From contig JAKQHT010000020.1 of NCBI GenBank assembly GCA_029557895.1, forward strand, positions 62,001-126,000: 64,000 nucleotides of DNA, written 5' to 3'. A program made the translations under genes and the position numbers. The stretch comes from Bacteroidota bacterium. Its GTDB lineage: Bacteria; Bacteroidota; Bacteroidia; Flavobacteriales; Flavobacteriaceae. Below are positions 43,101 to 52,364 of this stretch, piece after piece. Positions within the stretch are counted from its first letter, which is position 1. Each line of letters starts with the position of its first letter. A model generated the notes under the pieces. It worked only from the letters and a program-made list of their open reading frames with translations. It ran no database searches and was not told where the DNA came from.

Positions 43101-44974
43101 ATTTCAAAAGATGTAACAGAAGCGCATCCTGTATTGGCATCTTCTACACGGATGAACAGTGTTTGAACTTCGGCAACCGTATTTTGATAGTTGGTTTCAT
43201 CTGCAATAGGGTTTTCACCTGAAACGGCTTCGTCATAAGATTCGTGGAATGTTACGTTAACACCGGTAAGGCCTTGTAAAATATTGTTTACAATGGATGT
43301 AAGGTCAAAATTTGCAAAACCGTCCAAATCGGCATCACAACCATCTATGAAAATGTCCTCGTAGTTGATAACGGGATTGTCGAGCACGGTATATGCAAGG
43401 GATGTTGTCCTGAAACAGCCTGTAAGGGCATCGACCACCCTGACAAATACTTGGCCATTGTTTGATGTGGTGGTATATGGGTTTCGCAGCGGATTATTAC
43501 CAGAATTTGCCTGTGCTTGTGTAAGATGATAGGTAACAATAAGATTACTGTTACCATTGGTAATCTCATCGTCTTTTTGCCTCAGGTCTATTTCTGTTTG
43601 ACCGTCGGCAATGGCATCATCACAAACTACAAGTTCCGTGGGATCGACAATGGAAGGTAATGGATTTACTACCAAGTTGAAATTTGCGTAAGCAATACAG
43701 CCATTATCAATATCTTCAATCCGAACATAAATGGTTTGTGGGCTGGATGTATTTTGGATCGGAGCTGTTATTTCCCCGGTATTGTTCTGGGCGGCGCTTG
43801 ACGTATGATGGTATGATATATGGTAATTCGAATCTGGCACCGCAGCAAGGACAACAGCATCCATACTGCCGAGGTCAAATATTTCAATGCCGTCACCGCT
43901 TGGGTCATCACATAGTTGAAAATCAGGAATGGCATCTGCGGTCTGTGTAGAGTTTAAGGTAACTTCCACATGATCTTCAATAACGCAATTGGACCCTCCG
44001 AACGGTATGGTAATCTTTACGGTATAGGTACCGGATTGGGTCGCAACATAGGTTGGCTGGTTGGCATTGGCCACTAAAAACCCATTCAAAAACCAACTAT
44101 ACGAAGCGGCAGGATTTTGGATATTTCCATCAAGAACAGTGCTTGAAGAGCAGGTGGTCACATCATCACCCAAATCTACCGATGCGTTAAAACTGTTGCC
44201 TTGGATAAAAACTGCAGAATCATAGTTTTTGTCCCTTTGATCTGCGATGACCAGTTTGATTCGATAGGTCGTATTGGGCACAATGCTCGCCACGGCCGAA
44301 AGTATCGTTGTCTGTCCATTGTAATTGGTGTCCATAAGGTTGTAGCCTGCAAAATATTCTTCGTAGGATGCAGGGCAAAAACCAGCTATTTCGGGATGGA
44401 TGGTATTGGTATTCACCGGCGTAGATGTTCCGGGTATCACAGCGATATTTGTATAGGGGTTGCTTGAACCGGCTTCTTTGATAAGAAACACGAAAGCATC
44501 CGAATAATTACATGGAAAATCGGCAAAATATTCTTCGGATGCAAAAATATAATTGAATTGGATCTGGTTTGAAATGGATACAAAATCGAACTCAATAGCG
44601 GTGGCGTTCAATGTATTATCGATTCCCAAAGCAGCTTCAAGGTCCGGATCGGTCAGCCAGTCCGACTGGCCTTCGTTGAGCACTGCCGTATTTATGCCGT
44701 TTCCTCCAGAAACAGCCCTTCCCGTTGAAAGCATGATGCCATTCTCAAACGGAAAGTTGGAACTGCCCCTTTCAAAATAGGCAAAACTGGCAAATCCATT
44801 TATAGAACCATTGACCGGAGAATTGACATTTGATGCTTCGACACAGCCTTGTACCAAATAATCTTGAATAAGCTGTTGTGCCGTAAACGAGTCATCTATA
44901 GATATTTGTTGTGAAAACATCAAACTACCGAAGAAGCAGACGGACACGATGAGGGATTTTCTTATAATTTTCAT
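40148..44974 (-). CDS. Giant secreted T9SS type B protein with 11 Asp-rich modules
   Basis: A 1608-residue protein with a signal peptide (LIVSVCFFGSLMFSQ). N-terminal choice-of-anchor L domain (YIFASEEYFADFP, AGYNLMDTNYNGQTTI), an Ig-like domain, then about eleven modules of roughly 90 residues, each opening with CDxDxDGxxxFDL and closing with a NTxxPQTIFVRVExxxTGC motif. A further Ig-like domain (TYLWSTGETTPEIG) and the T9SS type B end (FPKFMTPNDDGRFDTWHIIG, NDYWFVANVVGGGYNFQAKG) follow. The Asp clusters suggest calcium binding (inferred). Probably a surface adhesin or matrix protein. Confidence 0.93.
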   Translation of the reverse strand: MKIIRKSLIVSVCFFGSLMFSQQISIDDSFTAQQLIQDYLVQGCVEASNVNSPVNGSINGFASFAYFERGSSNFPFENGIMLSTGRAVSGGNGINTAVLNEGQSDWLTDPDLEAALGIDNTLNATAIEFDFVSISNQIQFNYIFASEEYFADFPCNYSDAFVFLIKEAGSSNPYTNIAVIPGTSTPVNTNTIHPEIAGFCPASYEEYFAGYNLMDTNYNGQTTILSAVASIVPNTTYRIKLVIADQRDKNYDSAVFIQGNSFNASVDLGDDVTTCSSSTVLDGNIQNPAASYSWFLNGFLVANANQPTYVATQSGTYTVKITIPFGGSNCVIEDHVEVTLNSTQTADAIPDFQLCDDPSGDGIEIFDLGSMDAVVLAAVPDSNYHISYHHTSSAAQNNTGEITAPIQNTSSPQTIYVRIEDIDNGCIAYANFNLVVNPLPSIVDPTELVVCDDAIADGQTEIDLRQKDDEITNGNSNLIVTYHLTQAQANSGNNPLRNPYTTTSNNGQVFVRVVDALTGCFRTTSLAYTVLDNPVINYEDIFIDGCDADLDGFANFDLTSIVNNILQGLTGVNVTFHESYDEAVSGENPIADETNYQNTVAEVQTLFIRVEDANTGCASVTSFEIHSNLLLTGTDIRNFSQCDEDNDGFVTFDLEIIALEIINGLEDVTITFYTTEQDQQNGTNALDPNVSLTPTEYPMLLYITLNSPTCQEVSQIELVLNVVDEFPPIPPVNYCDDDDDGFTSIDLHSFDAQLTGGIEGYVVEYFATQEDARNNANPLPAFYTNTVNPVTVYPKIISVNTSCGDVNPMQINVLPAPVSMQPNDVFLCDDDQDGMVFYDLTQVYAELVTNTSNLVFTFYGSVEDLEQNANPFQNVSNFFTGSREIYVKVANASTGCWTSQHYNLYVNTQPAFVPISNFRFCEFESNGFGDFIFSEKDDEILNGQTGKQVLYFLNENDANNRVNEINKDTAYQNTSNPQTIFVRVENLNDQDCYGVSSFVIEVGTNPEFNEPVDWFVCDDISNDATEIFDLNIKIDEITAGISGNVDVTFHTSQIDAEAGTNAVPLQFSNFVNPQQIYVRIDNGTICPSFTSFTLNVIQVAQASPAQPLTLCDDNYDGIVTFDLTLSEIEILDVRQDNIVVTYYETEDDLHNQTNAITNPSAYTNTSSPQTVFVRLTNTVSNCYLSLPLELIVNLPPAINEFGSIDVCDNSDSYFDLLVVNSLIVDNPSEMLITYHATASDAMQGLAPLGTDYHYASTNTTLYARIENATTHCSTTYAFQLVVRPLPIAHTANDLEDCDDDYDGLREFDLSAQDAAILGGQNPAVFSVTYHNTLQDAQSGANPLPEMYFAFDTETIYARVTNNNTGCSNYSQFNVIVHPKPVVDDLDQYLCLDNLPLVVSANTNNANDTYLWSTGETTPEIGIDQIGVYSVTVTTEFGCTTTREFNIYESEMANIEIVETVDFSDPNNITITISGIGDYLYQLDDHEPQVSNVFQNVGIGYHTVTVIDQNGCGSVSKEVLVLDFPKFMTPNDDGRFDTWHIIGVETLPGTTIYIYDRYGKQLAYLTANSGGWDGTYNGQKMPANDYWFVANVVGGGYNFQAKGHFALRR
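40850..43935 (-). repeat. Array of about 11 degenerate protein modules
   Basis: About 3.1 kb made of roughly 280-bp units encoding the CDxDxDG...PQTIFVRVE...TGC module. Units are diverged at DNA level, so this is an old duplication, although ten of the eleven keep the N-terminal Cys-Asp pair. Bounds are approximate. Confidence 0.75.
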
Positions 44975-45258
44975 CCTAATATTTCAGTTGTATCACAACC
45001 AAAACCGTTGAATTTAATTTCAATAGAGGGTACGGTTGCATCAATTTGAGGCTGAAAGTATATTATTGTTAGACGAAATGCAAAAAAATACGATGAAATG
45101 CATTAAACTTTAACAATAAATATAAAATATGTAGGATATTACTTTCAAAAAATCCGATTAAAGAACAATTTCTTCCGTTCGGAATTTTAAAAATATAAAA
45201 AAAGTAGTTTCAATACTTTTCTTAAAAGTCTGGTTTATAAAAATTTATTAACAATTTT
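44975..45258. other. AT-rich intergenic region
   Basis: 284 bp very rich in A and T between two T9SS genes. No gene, hairpin or clear promoter box was seen. Confidence 0.5.
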
Positions 45259-47043
45259 TCAATAGTTGAGATACACCCAACCTTTCATCGGAGTTGGATA
45301 GTCGGGATCATTAAGATAAAGTATATAGTAATACGTACCTGTCGGAACAAGTATCCCTCGGTTGTTCAAACCGCGATTTGCTCTACCATCCCAAGGGTTG
45401 GTATTGTTACCTTCATATATGAGTGTTCCGTATCTGTTATAGATGTACAATCTGTGATGCAAAAAGATATCGTACAGTCCTTGTATGTTAAACCAGTCAT
45501 TGACACCGTCACCGGTGGGAGAAAACCCTTCCGGGATTAATGGCGGGCAATTCCTGACCGCAACTTCAAACCTATAAACTTCAAAGCAAGGAACGCTTTG
45601 CACTTTCACATAAATGGTCTGCGGATTGGATATATTGGAAAAATATTCAAAAAATGTTATACTGTTTTCATTGTTAACGAGATCAGTCATGGAAGTATAA
45701 AACCCCAGGATATCACTTATGGCAATATGGTCGGGCAAAGCTTCGGCCAAATTGAACATCGCCGAACTAAACCCGATATTACATTGCACCATGCCCGAAA
45801 TGTCGGTAATCAATGACGTGAACAACCCTTCGATGGTCACAGAATCATAGTTGTTGCTTTCGTCTATCTCCGTAACCATGCCAAAACCGCTACCATCGTC
45901 ATCTACGACCAATGTCAACTGGAACGGCTCCGGGATATTTTCGGGGATCGACATGATAATGCTCCCGTTTTCAGAACCCCCAATTTCAATTGGGGCTTGT
46001 GTTGCGGTCTGTCCAATCAATATTTCGTTTGCATAAAACGAAATGGGCGTGTTAGCTGGCAGAACATCGGTGGCATTGTTGTTGCGCACAACAAAGTTGA
46101 GTTCAATATCACGGTCATTGCAGGTCAATATATGGTTTTCATAATCAATGGTGGCATCGGGAAGTTGACTGTTCAATACGGTAACGATATTGTTTACCAT
46201 CACAAAATCCCTGCCGGAAGTTAGCCGTATAAATGCCGATGTATCACCGATACTGATGTGATTTTGAATGTCATACACATCAATATCCATATTGTAAAGT
46301 TCTGTTGAACCCGTAAAGCTGTTGGTACCATTGAAAGCGTTGTTCACGGGATTCAACGGTGGGTTGCCAATGGGTATGCCATTGATGGACAATGTTTCGT
46401 TGACTGCGAGTGCCGCATCGCCTTCCCAAGCGAGGAAACCAATTTTTGCGCCTTCATTGTCCAGCACGTTCAAGTTGTCAAGGGTAATGGTTATCTCAAA
46501 TGGCACACTTTGCATACCATCATAAATGTTCAATTGGTTTAACGGCAGCCGGGCGTCTTCATAAACAATAATGATTGCCCACCCGCCAAAGTTGGTCCCA
46601 TTCAAACAATAAGGCCCCAAAATATCTGAAATATCAAATTCTGAAACTGTGTAACTACCATTACCCCATTCAAGAATCTTGTCTGTCACATCGGAAAAGG
46701 CAGAAAAATTTGTTTTGTTGTCGTAAAAAATGGGATCAAACACCCTATCGACAGTTACAGGTTCGCCGTTTAAAAGTATGTCAAAATCACCGGGGCCAGA
46801 TCCTGCCCAATACAGATAAGCCGATACCACGGTCCTGTCCTCATCAAGATCTAACGTTGCAGAAGAAGATGTCAATATGGTACAGTCACTACCTTGTTCG
46901 TTTTCTACGGGATTCAAGGTATTGCCTATAGCTACATAATCGTACCGTCCATTGAACTGCCGGAACAAAGAAATATCTTGAGCGTACATGTATGACGACC
47001 ATGCAAACACTACCAAAAAAGATATATTTTTGAATGTTTCCAT
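45259..47043 (-). CDS. Secreted T9SS type B protein with adhesin-like domains
   Basis: A 594-residue protein with a signal sequence (FKNISFLVVFAWSSYMYAQ). The N-terminal 290 residues form a beta-rich domain (AYLYWAGSGPGDFDILLNGE, NGTNFGGWAIIIVYED) resembling DUF3344-type surface domains. Then a CARDB-like stretch, one divergent copy of the module found in its neighbours (SNPQTIYVKVQSVPCFEVYR), and a T9SS type B end (PEGFSPTGDGVNDWF, IYNRYGTLIYEG). The genes at 45259 and 47071 are only 27 bp apart and may be cotranscribed. Confidence 0.9.
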   Translation of the reverse strand: METFKNISFLVVFAWSSYMYAQDISLFRQFNGRYDYVAIGNTLNPVENEQGSDCTILTSSSATLDLDEDRTVVSAYLYWAGSGPGDFDILLNGEPVTVDRVFDPIFYDNKTNFSAFSDVTDKILEWGNGSYTVSEFDISDILGPYCLNGTNFGGWAIIIVYEDARLPLNQLNIYDGMQSVPFEITITLDNLNVLDNEGAKIGFLAWEGDAALAVNETLSINGIPIGNPPLNPVNNAFNGTNSFTGSTELYNMDIDVYDIQNHISIGDTSAFIRLTSGRDFVMVNNIVTVLNSQLPDATIDYENHILTCNDRDIELNFVVRNNNATDVLPANTPISFYANEILIGQTATQAPIEIGGSENGSIIMSIPENIPEPFQLTLVVDDDGSGFGMVTEIDESNNYDSVTIEGLFTSLITDISGMVQCNIGFSSAMFNLAEALPDHIAISDILGFYTSMTDLVNNENSITFFEYFSNISNPQTIYVKVQSVPCFEVYRFEVAVRNCPPLIPEGFSPTGDGVNDWFNIQGLYDIFLHHRLYIYNRYGTLIYEGNNTNPWDGRANRGLNNRGILVPTGTYYYILYLNDPDYPTPMKGWVYLNY

Positions 47044-47070
47044 GTTTGGTTGACCTTTATTTGGATAGCA

Positions 47071-50000
47071 CTAACGTTTCAGAGCAAAATGTCCCTTGAA
47101 AATTCTTCCATCCTCTAATGTTACGTGAAACCAATAATCGTTTGCTGGCAGTTTGCGACCATTGTACGTTCCGTCCCAGCCTTTGCTCAACGGGTCAATT
47201 TGGGCGACCAGTTTTCCTTGGCGGTCAAAAATGTATATGGCACTCAATGCCTGGTGGCGTGCCGTGATGCCGTACACCTGCCAATAATCATGCACATTGT
47301 CACCATTTGGCGTAAAGAATTTTGGAAAACCGATTACCGAAATCAATTTTTCGGCAATACCGCATCCATTTTTATCCCTGACATAAACGGTCCTGATACC
47401 TGGTAGGACGCCATAAAAGATGTTATCATCTTGATAAGGGCCAAAACCATTGTCTATGGAATATTCATATTCACCCTGACCGCTGACCATAACCACTACG
47501 GTATTGTTGTGCGAGCCGTCGCTCACTTCTATATTCTCAATCACTGCAATGTCGGATGATGTTACACGAACGGTTCTATCTTTAAAACAACCTTTGGTAT
47601 TGGTGACCCTAACAGTGTAAGTTCCGGGCTCGTTGACTTCAATTTCGGAAGTGTTCTCCCCTGTGGACCATAGGTAATAGTAATTGCTGGCAGAATCGTT
47701 CAAGACCCCTCCTGTAATGGTCAAGGTCCCTGGATACGTGTTCTGGCAATAGAAGTATTCTTCTTCAGTAATCACATTTGGGAGCTCATTGATCTTGAGC
47801 TCAATACGACTGATGCCATAACAAGCATTGGCATTTTCTACACGGGCAAATACAGTTTGCGAATAGGGTTCCGTGTTCGTATAAATTGGACCGATGGCAT
47901 TGGTTTCCAAAAGCGCATCTTCATAAGTTTCATAATAACGAATGTCCAATCCGTTAGGCAAATTGGCAAGCACCGCATCATTGGCCTGGGTGAGGTCAAA
48001 GCTGTAAAAACCGTCCTCGACACCATCATCATCACATTGTTTCAAAACGGTATCATTTGAATCGGTTGTGGTGGCCTGCAAGGTGATTTCGGCCAAGTTG
48101 AAACACCCAGAAACAGTATCGACAACTTTAGCGATGATGATATGCGGATTGAAATAATTTTGAAAATGGCTGCCATCAATCGCATTGACGGCATTCAGGG
48201 CATCAGATACGGAAAGGTAGTAAGTCACTTCCCTGTTAGCAGCACCTCCGGTAATATCGTCAAGAACCTGGTCGATGTTAAAAATGGTATAACCTTCAGG
48301 AATACCGTCTTCATCGCATTGCAAAAGCACAACATCATTGGCAATAGGCAAACTTTCGATTGTCAAAACAAACGAATCCGCAACATAACAATCTGATTTA
48401 ATATTACTTTCAATCCTGACAAAGATCGTTTCGTTGGGAACGGTGTTCGTATAATTGTTTGGCAACGGGTTGTCTCCTGAATTTGCGTCTGCTTGATTGT
48501 TATGGAATGTCAGGGTATAATCTGCAGTGCTCTGGTTACCCATAAAAATATCCGCAAATTCTGAAAGATCAACCGTGGCGATACCATCTGTAACGTTACC
48601 GGAAAAAATGGCATCACAAAGAGATTGATCTGCAAGGTTATAGATTACCGGAGCAATATATGCCTCTATCTGGAAGGATGTGATGTCATAGCAATTGCTG
48701 TTGCTCCTATTGTTTACCTTTGCAAAAATCTGTTGTGGATTGGAAATATTCTCGTAAATACCTGGTAGTTCATTAACTCCATCAATGGCATCTTGTTGCG
48801 ATTGGAAATAATGGACTTCAAATACCAATGGATCTTGTGCGCCGAGGATTTCGCTGTCCAACAAAGTGAGGTCAAAAGAAGCGGCATTACCATCACTGCA
48901 CTGTACCACTCCCGTGGGTGGGGTGGCAACAGGGTTTTCATGGTAAAACACGAACGCTTGTCCTTCAATATCGCAATCCCCGGTATTTGTGTTGATATAT
49001 ACCTGATAATGTCCCGATTGATTGATATCAAGCGTGTGACCTGTTTCCGTTAGCTGAACGCCATCGTGTGTCCAAATATAAGTGGCACCAACAATATCAT
49101 CTGCCCTCAACGTGTAGGTGTCACCGTCGCACAATGGCAGGTTCAGGGTATTTACGTTATTCTGGATGATGTCTATTTGGGTATTGAATATGGATTGCAT
49201 AAACGGTGGCAACCCTTGAGAAGATTGGTTTGGCGACAGGTTAACACCTTCATGGACATAACCACAAGCATATCCCAATTCGTTGGGATTGTTGATGACT
49301 CCCAGATAGGGCAACCCCGTATCGTAGGTAGCGCTCAAGGCCCGGTAAATTTTTCCGTCAGGACCCAACTGCAAGCCGCCACGGTAAAGTTGCCTTTCGT
49401 CAATATTGACCCTTGATGCAGAGATATCGGTTGCGTTAAGGTTGAACTGGCTCAATGTAGAACGGTGAGACGTCGGGTTGTTACTTTGACTATCATTAGA
49501 AGAGTTGACATACAGCAACTGGCTGTTTGGCGAAAACTCCACGCCATAGGCATAATTGCTGGACGTATTGATGGTTAACAGTCTCCTATTGCTCACTATC
49601 CCTGTATCAACATCAAAATCAAAAAGGCTCATCCCGCTCCCCATATTGGCACAGGCGAGTTTTTGGCCATCGGGTGAAAGTTTAAGGTAACCCCTGGCTT
49701 CGGACGTGGCCATATTGGGGAAGGTGGAGACAACAGCCACGTTACTGACACCCACATCAGAAACTTCAAATGCATGAAACGAATTATAAATTGTGTCCGT
49801 ACCATTAGCAGAAGCATATGTGATGACCCATATCGATTTGGTCAAACAGTCCTTGAGCACGGCGCTAATTTTTTCAGAACAATTGGGAAGCAAGTTAATG
49901 TTCTTTATGGTGACACTCCCAAGCCCGCCATTGAGCGACATGTCAATTATCGAATAGTTGAGCCCTCGATTGATACCGTCCAAAGCGTTATCTACCGTAA

Positions 50001-50346
50001 AGACATAAAACAAGTTATTGTCATTGGGCTTTTGCACAATAATGGCAGATTGGGTACTGGAAGAATCCCCATATAGACCGACACCGTTGAGCATGACGTT
50101 GTTGTTTCTGTCCCACACCGTGGAACCATCGGTATAAAACAATAAGTTACCAAACACATCGGAAATGCTTGCACATCCTTCATTGGTTGAGAGCGCACCT
50201 CCATTGACTGCGTTTACGGTATTATTGTTAAGGTCAAATTGTAGGGCGGCACCATAACCGAAAAACCAGTTGGCGGCCTGATTTTGAGCAATACACACAT
50301 TTCCAGTGATGTACAAAGCAACAAAAATCAATACGGATCTTTTCAT
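47071..50346 (-). CDS. Secreted T9SS type B protein with beta-propeller and four modules
   Basis: A 1091-residue protein with a signal peptide (LIFVALYITGNVCIAQ). The N-terminus (NWFFGYGAALQFDLNNNTVN, SDVFGNLLFYTDGSTVWDRN) starts a WD40/PQQ-like beta-propeller of about 380 residues common in T9SS type B proteins. An Ig-like domain, four Asp-rich modules (VQCSDG, SLCDAIFSG, LQCDEDG, KQCDDDG), another Ig-like domain and the type B end FPKFFTPNGDNVHDYWQVYG follow. It is the most upstream gene of the minus-strand cluster; a TATCTTTG box lies at 50377-50370. Confidence 0.92.
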   Translation of the reverse strand: MKRSVLIFVALYITGNVCIAQNQAANWFFGYGAALQFDLNNNTVNAVNGGALSTNEGCASISDVFGNLLFYTDGSTVWDRNNNVMLNGVGLYGDSSSTQSAIIVQKPNDNNLFYVFTVDNALDGINRGLNYSIIDMSLNGGLGSVTIKNINLLPNCSEKISAVLKDCLTKSIWVITYASANGTDTIYNSFHAFEVSDVGVSNVAVVSTFPNMATSEARGYLKLSPDGQKLACANMGSGMSLFDFDVDTGIVSNRRLLTINTSSNYAYGVEFSPNSQLLYVNSSNDSQSNNPTSHRSTLSQFNLNATDISASRVNIDERQLYRGGLQLGPDGKIYRALSATYDTGLPYLGVINNPNELGYACGYVHEGVNLSPNQSSQGLPPFMQSIFNTQIDIIQNNVNTLNLPLCDGDTYTLRADDIVGATYIWTHDGVQLTETGHTLDINQSGHYQVYINTNTGDCDIEGQAFVFYHENPVATPPTGVVQCSDGNAASFDLTLLDSEILGAQDPLVFEVHYFQSQQDAIDGVNELPGIYENISNPQQIFAKVNNRSNSNCYDITSFQIEAYIAPVIYNLADQSLCDAIFSGNVTDGIATVDLSEFADIFMGNQSTADYTLTFHNNQADANSGDNPLPNNYTNTVPNETIFVRIESNIKSDCYVADSFVLTIESLPIANDVVLLQCDEDGIPEGYTIFNIDQVLDDITGGAANREVTYYLSVSDALNAVNAIDGSHFQNYFNPHIIIAKVVDTVSGCFNLAEITLQATTTDSNDTVLKQCDDDGVEDGFYSFDLTQANDAVLANLPNGLDIRYYETYEDALLETNAIGPIYTNTEPYSQTVFARVENANACYGISRIELKINELPNVITEEEYFYCQNTYPGTLTITGGVLNDSASNYYYLWSTGENTSEIEVNEPGTYTVRVTNTKGCFKDRTVRVTSSDIAVIENIEVSDGSHNNTVVVMVSGQGEYEYSIDNGFGPYQDDNIFYGVLPGIRTVYVRDKNGCGIAEKLISVIGFPKFFTPNGDNVHDYWQVYGITARHQALSAIYIFDRQGKLVAQIDPLSKGWDGTYNGRKLPANDYWFHVTLEDGRIFKGHFALKR

Positions 50347-50377
50347 TGGGTAGTAATAGTAATAACTACCAAAGATA

Positions 50378-51205
50378 TTACAAATCGCGTACTTTTAATA
50401 ATCTGTAAGACAAAAAAACAAATAAAGCCGTCCACCCCATTACCACAACAATCTCGTACCAATGCACGGCATAGTCGTAAGCCAGGTCCGCCTTATCGGG
50501 AAACTTGGTCATGATCATTCTTTGGAACGGTTGGTCAATCAATTTGTACATCGATTCAAGCGGCAAATAGCTCTTGGCCCTGAATGCGCTGTCAACATTG
50601 CCAAACACTTCATATGCGCCCCAAAAGAAAAGCCATTCTACGATATAGAGCACAAAGAGAAATGCCAGAGCAAAGGCTGACCGCTTTAGCAACATCCCAA
50701 AAAACAGGCACAAACTAAAGAACCCTACCAATTTCACAAAATATGCAAGGAGAAACTCTGTTTCCCGTGAGATTATAGCCGCCTCGGTATAACTGGAATA
50801 ATACAATCCAATCAAAAAAGTTGCCAGCCCAATAAGCACCGTGGAAATCAGCGAAAAGAACACGATGGTATAAAATTTTGAGAGAATAAATTCCTTTTTG
50901 CTCAAACCATCGATCAAGTTCTGCTTGATGGTCTTGTTGCTGTACTCATTGCCGATCATGCTGACCACCACTATCGCAAAAAAGAACTTGAAATAGGATG
51001 CAAAAAACGTGGTGATGTGCCATATAACGGGAAAGTTGAATATCCCGAGTTCACCCAATTCCAAGGTAAAAAAGCCAAAAAAATTGATCTTTATGGAAGA
51101 CAGTACCAATACTGTGAATGGCAAGATGAAAGAGATAAATATCAGCACCCTATTGACCTTGCTCAAGAGTAGTTTTTGAAGTTCGAGATCGATAAGTCGT
51201 CGCAT
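50378..51205 (-). CDS. ABC-2 type transporter permease
   Basis: A 275-residue membrane protein with about six helices. LINRLxx-type gating is absent, and a large extracytoplasmic loop is at 190-250. It sits 23 bp after the ATP-binding subunit gene, forming a two-gene exporter or membrane-remodelling ABC system. The substrate is unknown; lipoprotein, antimicrobial or gliding-related transport has been suggested for similar pairs in Bacteroidota. Confidence 0.88.
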   Translation of the reverse strand: MRRLIDLELQKLLLSKVNRVLIFISFILPFTVLVLSSIKINFFGFFTLELGELGIFNFPVIWHITTFFASYFKFFFAIVVVSMIGNEYSNKTIKQNLIDGLSKKEFILSKFYTIVFFSLISTVLIGLATFLIGLYYSSYTEAAIISRETEFLLAYFVKLVGFFSLCLFFGMLLKRSAFALAFLFVLYIVEWLFFWGAYEVFGNVDSAFRAKSYLPLESMYKLIDQPFQRMIMTKFPDKADLAYDYAVHWYEIVVVMGWTALFVFLSYRLLKVRDL

Positions 51206-51228
51206 GAAATCTGTTTTTTTGGATTGGT

Positions 51229-52125
51229 TTATTGGTTGTCTGTAAGCTTTAAGAACTGTTCTTCAAGGCTTTCCTTGCGCTTCACAAGGTGTGAAAGCAC
51301 AATGCCATTGTCAAACAAATACGTGTTAAAGGCCGTTGCATCCATAGGTTGGTTCAAAAATGCGGTCACAAGGTCGTCTTCCTGCTTGAGTTTCCCAAAG
51401 CGGTCATCAGATTCCAAGAGTTGCACAAGGGCATCTTTCTTTTCGGCTTTAAGTTCAAAGAAACCAAAACTGTTGATGATTTCGTCCACACGGCCCGCAT
51501 ACAGTTTTTCGCCCTTGCGAAGTACCACAACATGTGTGCAGACTTTCTCTACTTCGTCCAGCAGGTGCGATGCCAAGAGAATGGTTGTACCGTTGGCGGC
51601 AATGGTTTTGATGAGTGAACGTATCTGGTGTATGCCCTGTGGATCGAGACCGTTTGTAGGCTCATCCAAAATCAGGATTTCCGGGTCGTTGAGCAATGCC
51701 GAAGCAATAGCCAACCGTTGTTTCATACCCAAAGAAAACGCACTGAACCTGCTGTCCTTTCTCTCAAGAAGCCCGACAAGATCCAGTTTTTCGTCAATCT
51801 TTGAAAAATCGACCCCTTTGATCTTGCAGACCAATTTCAAATTTTGGTACGCACTCATGTACGGATAAAAATTGGGCCGCTCAATGATGGCCCCGACCTT
51901 TTTGAGAGCATCATGGGTGGTGGTATTGCCGCCAAACCAACTATATGAACCGGAGGTTTTGTTGACCACATTGAGCACAATGCCAAGGGTGGTGGATTTT
52001 CCGCTGCCGTTAGGGCCCAAAATGCCATACACATTGCCCTTGTTGATGGTAAAGCTCAAATCTTTGACAGCCGTGAGGTAGCCAAATTTCTTGGTGAGGT
52101 TGTTGATGGTCAGAATAGTTTCCAA
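51229..52125 (-). CDS. ABC transporter ATP-binding protein
   Basis: A 298-residue ATPase. Walker A is GILGPNGSGKSTT, the signature is FSLGMKQRLAIASALL, Walker B is PEILILDEPTNGLDPQG, and the switch His follows (LLASHLLDEVEK). A C-terminal regulatory extension of about 80 residues is present. Works with the permease at 50378-51205. The gene is upstream of a repeat/transposon scar. Confidence 0.95.
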   Translation of the reverse strand: METILTINNLTKKFGYLTAVKDLSFTINKGNVYGILGPNGSGKSTTLGIVLNVVNKTSGSYSWFGGNTTTHDALKKVGAIIERPNFYPYMSAYQNLKLVCKIKGVDFSKIDEKLDLVGLLERKDSRFSAFSLGMKQRLAIASALLNDPEILILDEPTNGLDPQGIHQIRSLIKTIAANGTTILLASHLLDEVEKVCTHVVVLRKGEKLYAGRVDEIINSFGFFELKAEKKDALVQLLESDDRFGKLKQEDDLVTAFLNQPMDATAFNTYLFDNGIVLSHLVKRKESLEEQFLKLTDNQ

Positions 52126-52194
52126 AGCGTTACGAATGGATTAGTTGAAAGTAGGACGAGCGTTTTCGGTTTTTGTTACAATTATATTCTAAAA

Positions 52195-52351
52195 GCATGT
52201 TTAAATTTAAATGATAAAATTTGTTGTAGCGTATTTTTGAGCGAAACAAGGTGGGCTTTACGGACATAATGGATTTTTCTGCCAAAAAAATCCAACGAAG
52301 CTGTAGCCAAAAAGACGCATAACAATAAATTTAGATAAATTTTAAACAGGC
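52195..52351. mobile_element. Fold-back MITE-like element (157 bp)
   Basis: The ends are inverted over about 45 bp (GCATGTTTAAATTT at the left against GCCTGTTTAAAATT read from the right). A perfect inner hairpin, GGATTTTT (52271-52278) with AAAAATCC (52286-52293), makes nearly the whole unit fold back. No coding frame. Confidence 0.6.
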
Positions 52352-52364
52352 CCTAACTTGTAAG

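Noticed and set aside
40850-43935. CRISPR array
   Set aside because: The period is about 280 bp, units are diverged at DNA level and fully coding; this is a protein module array.
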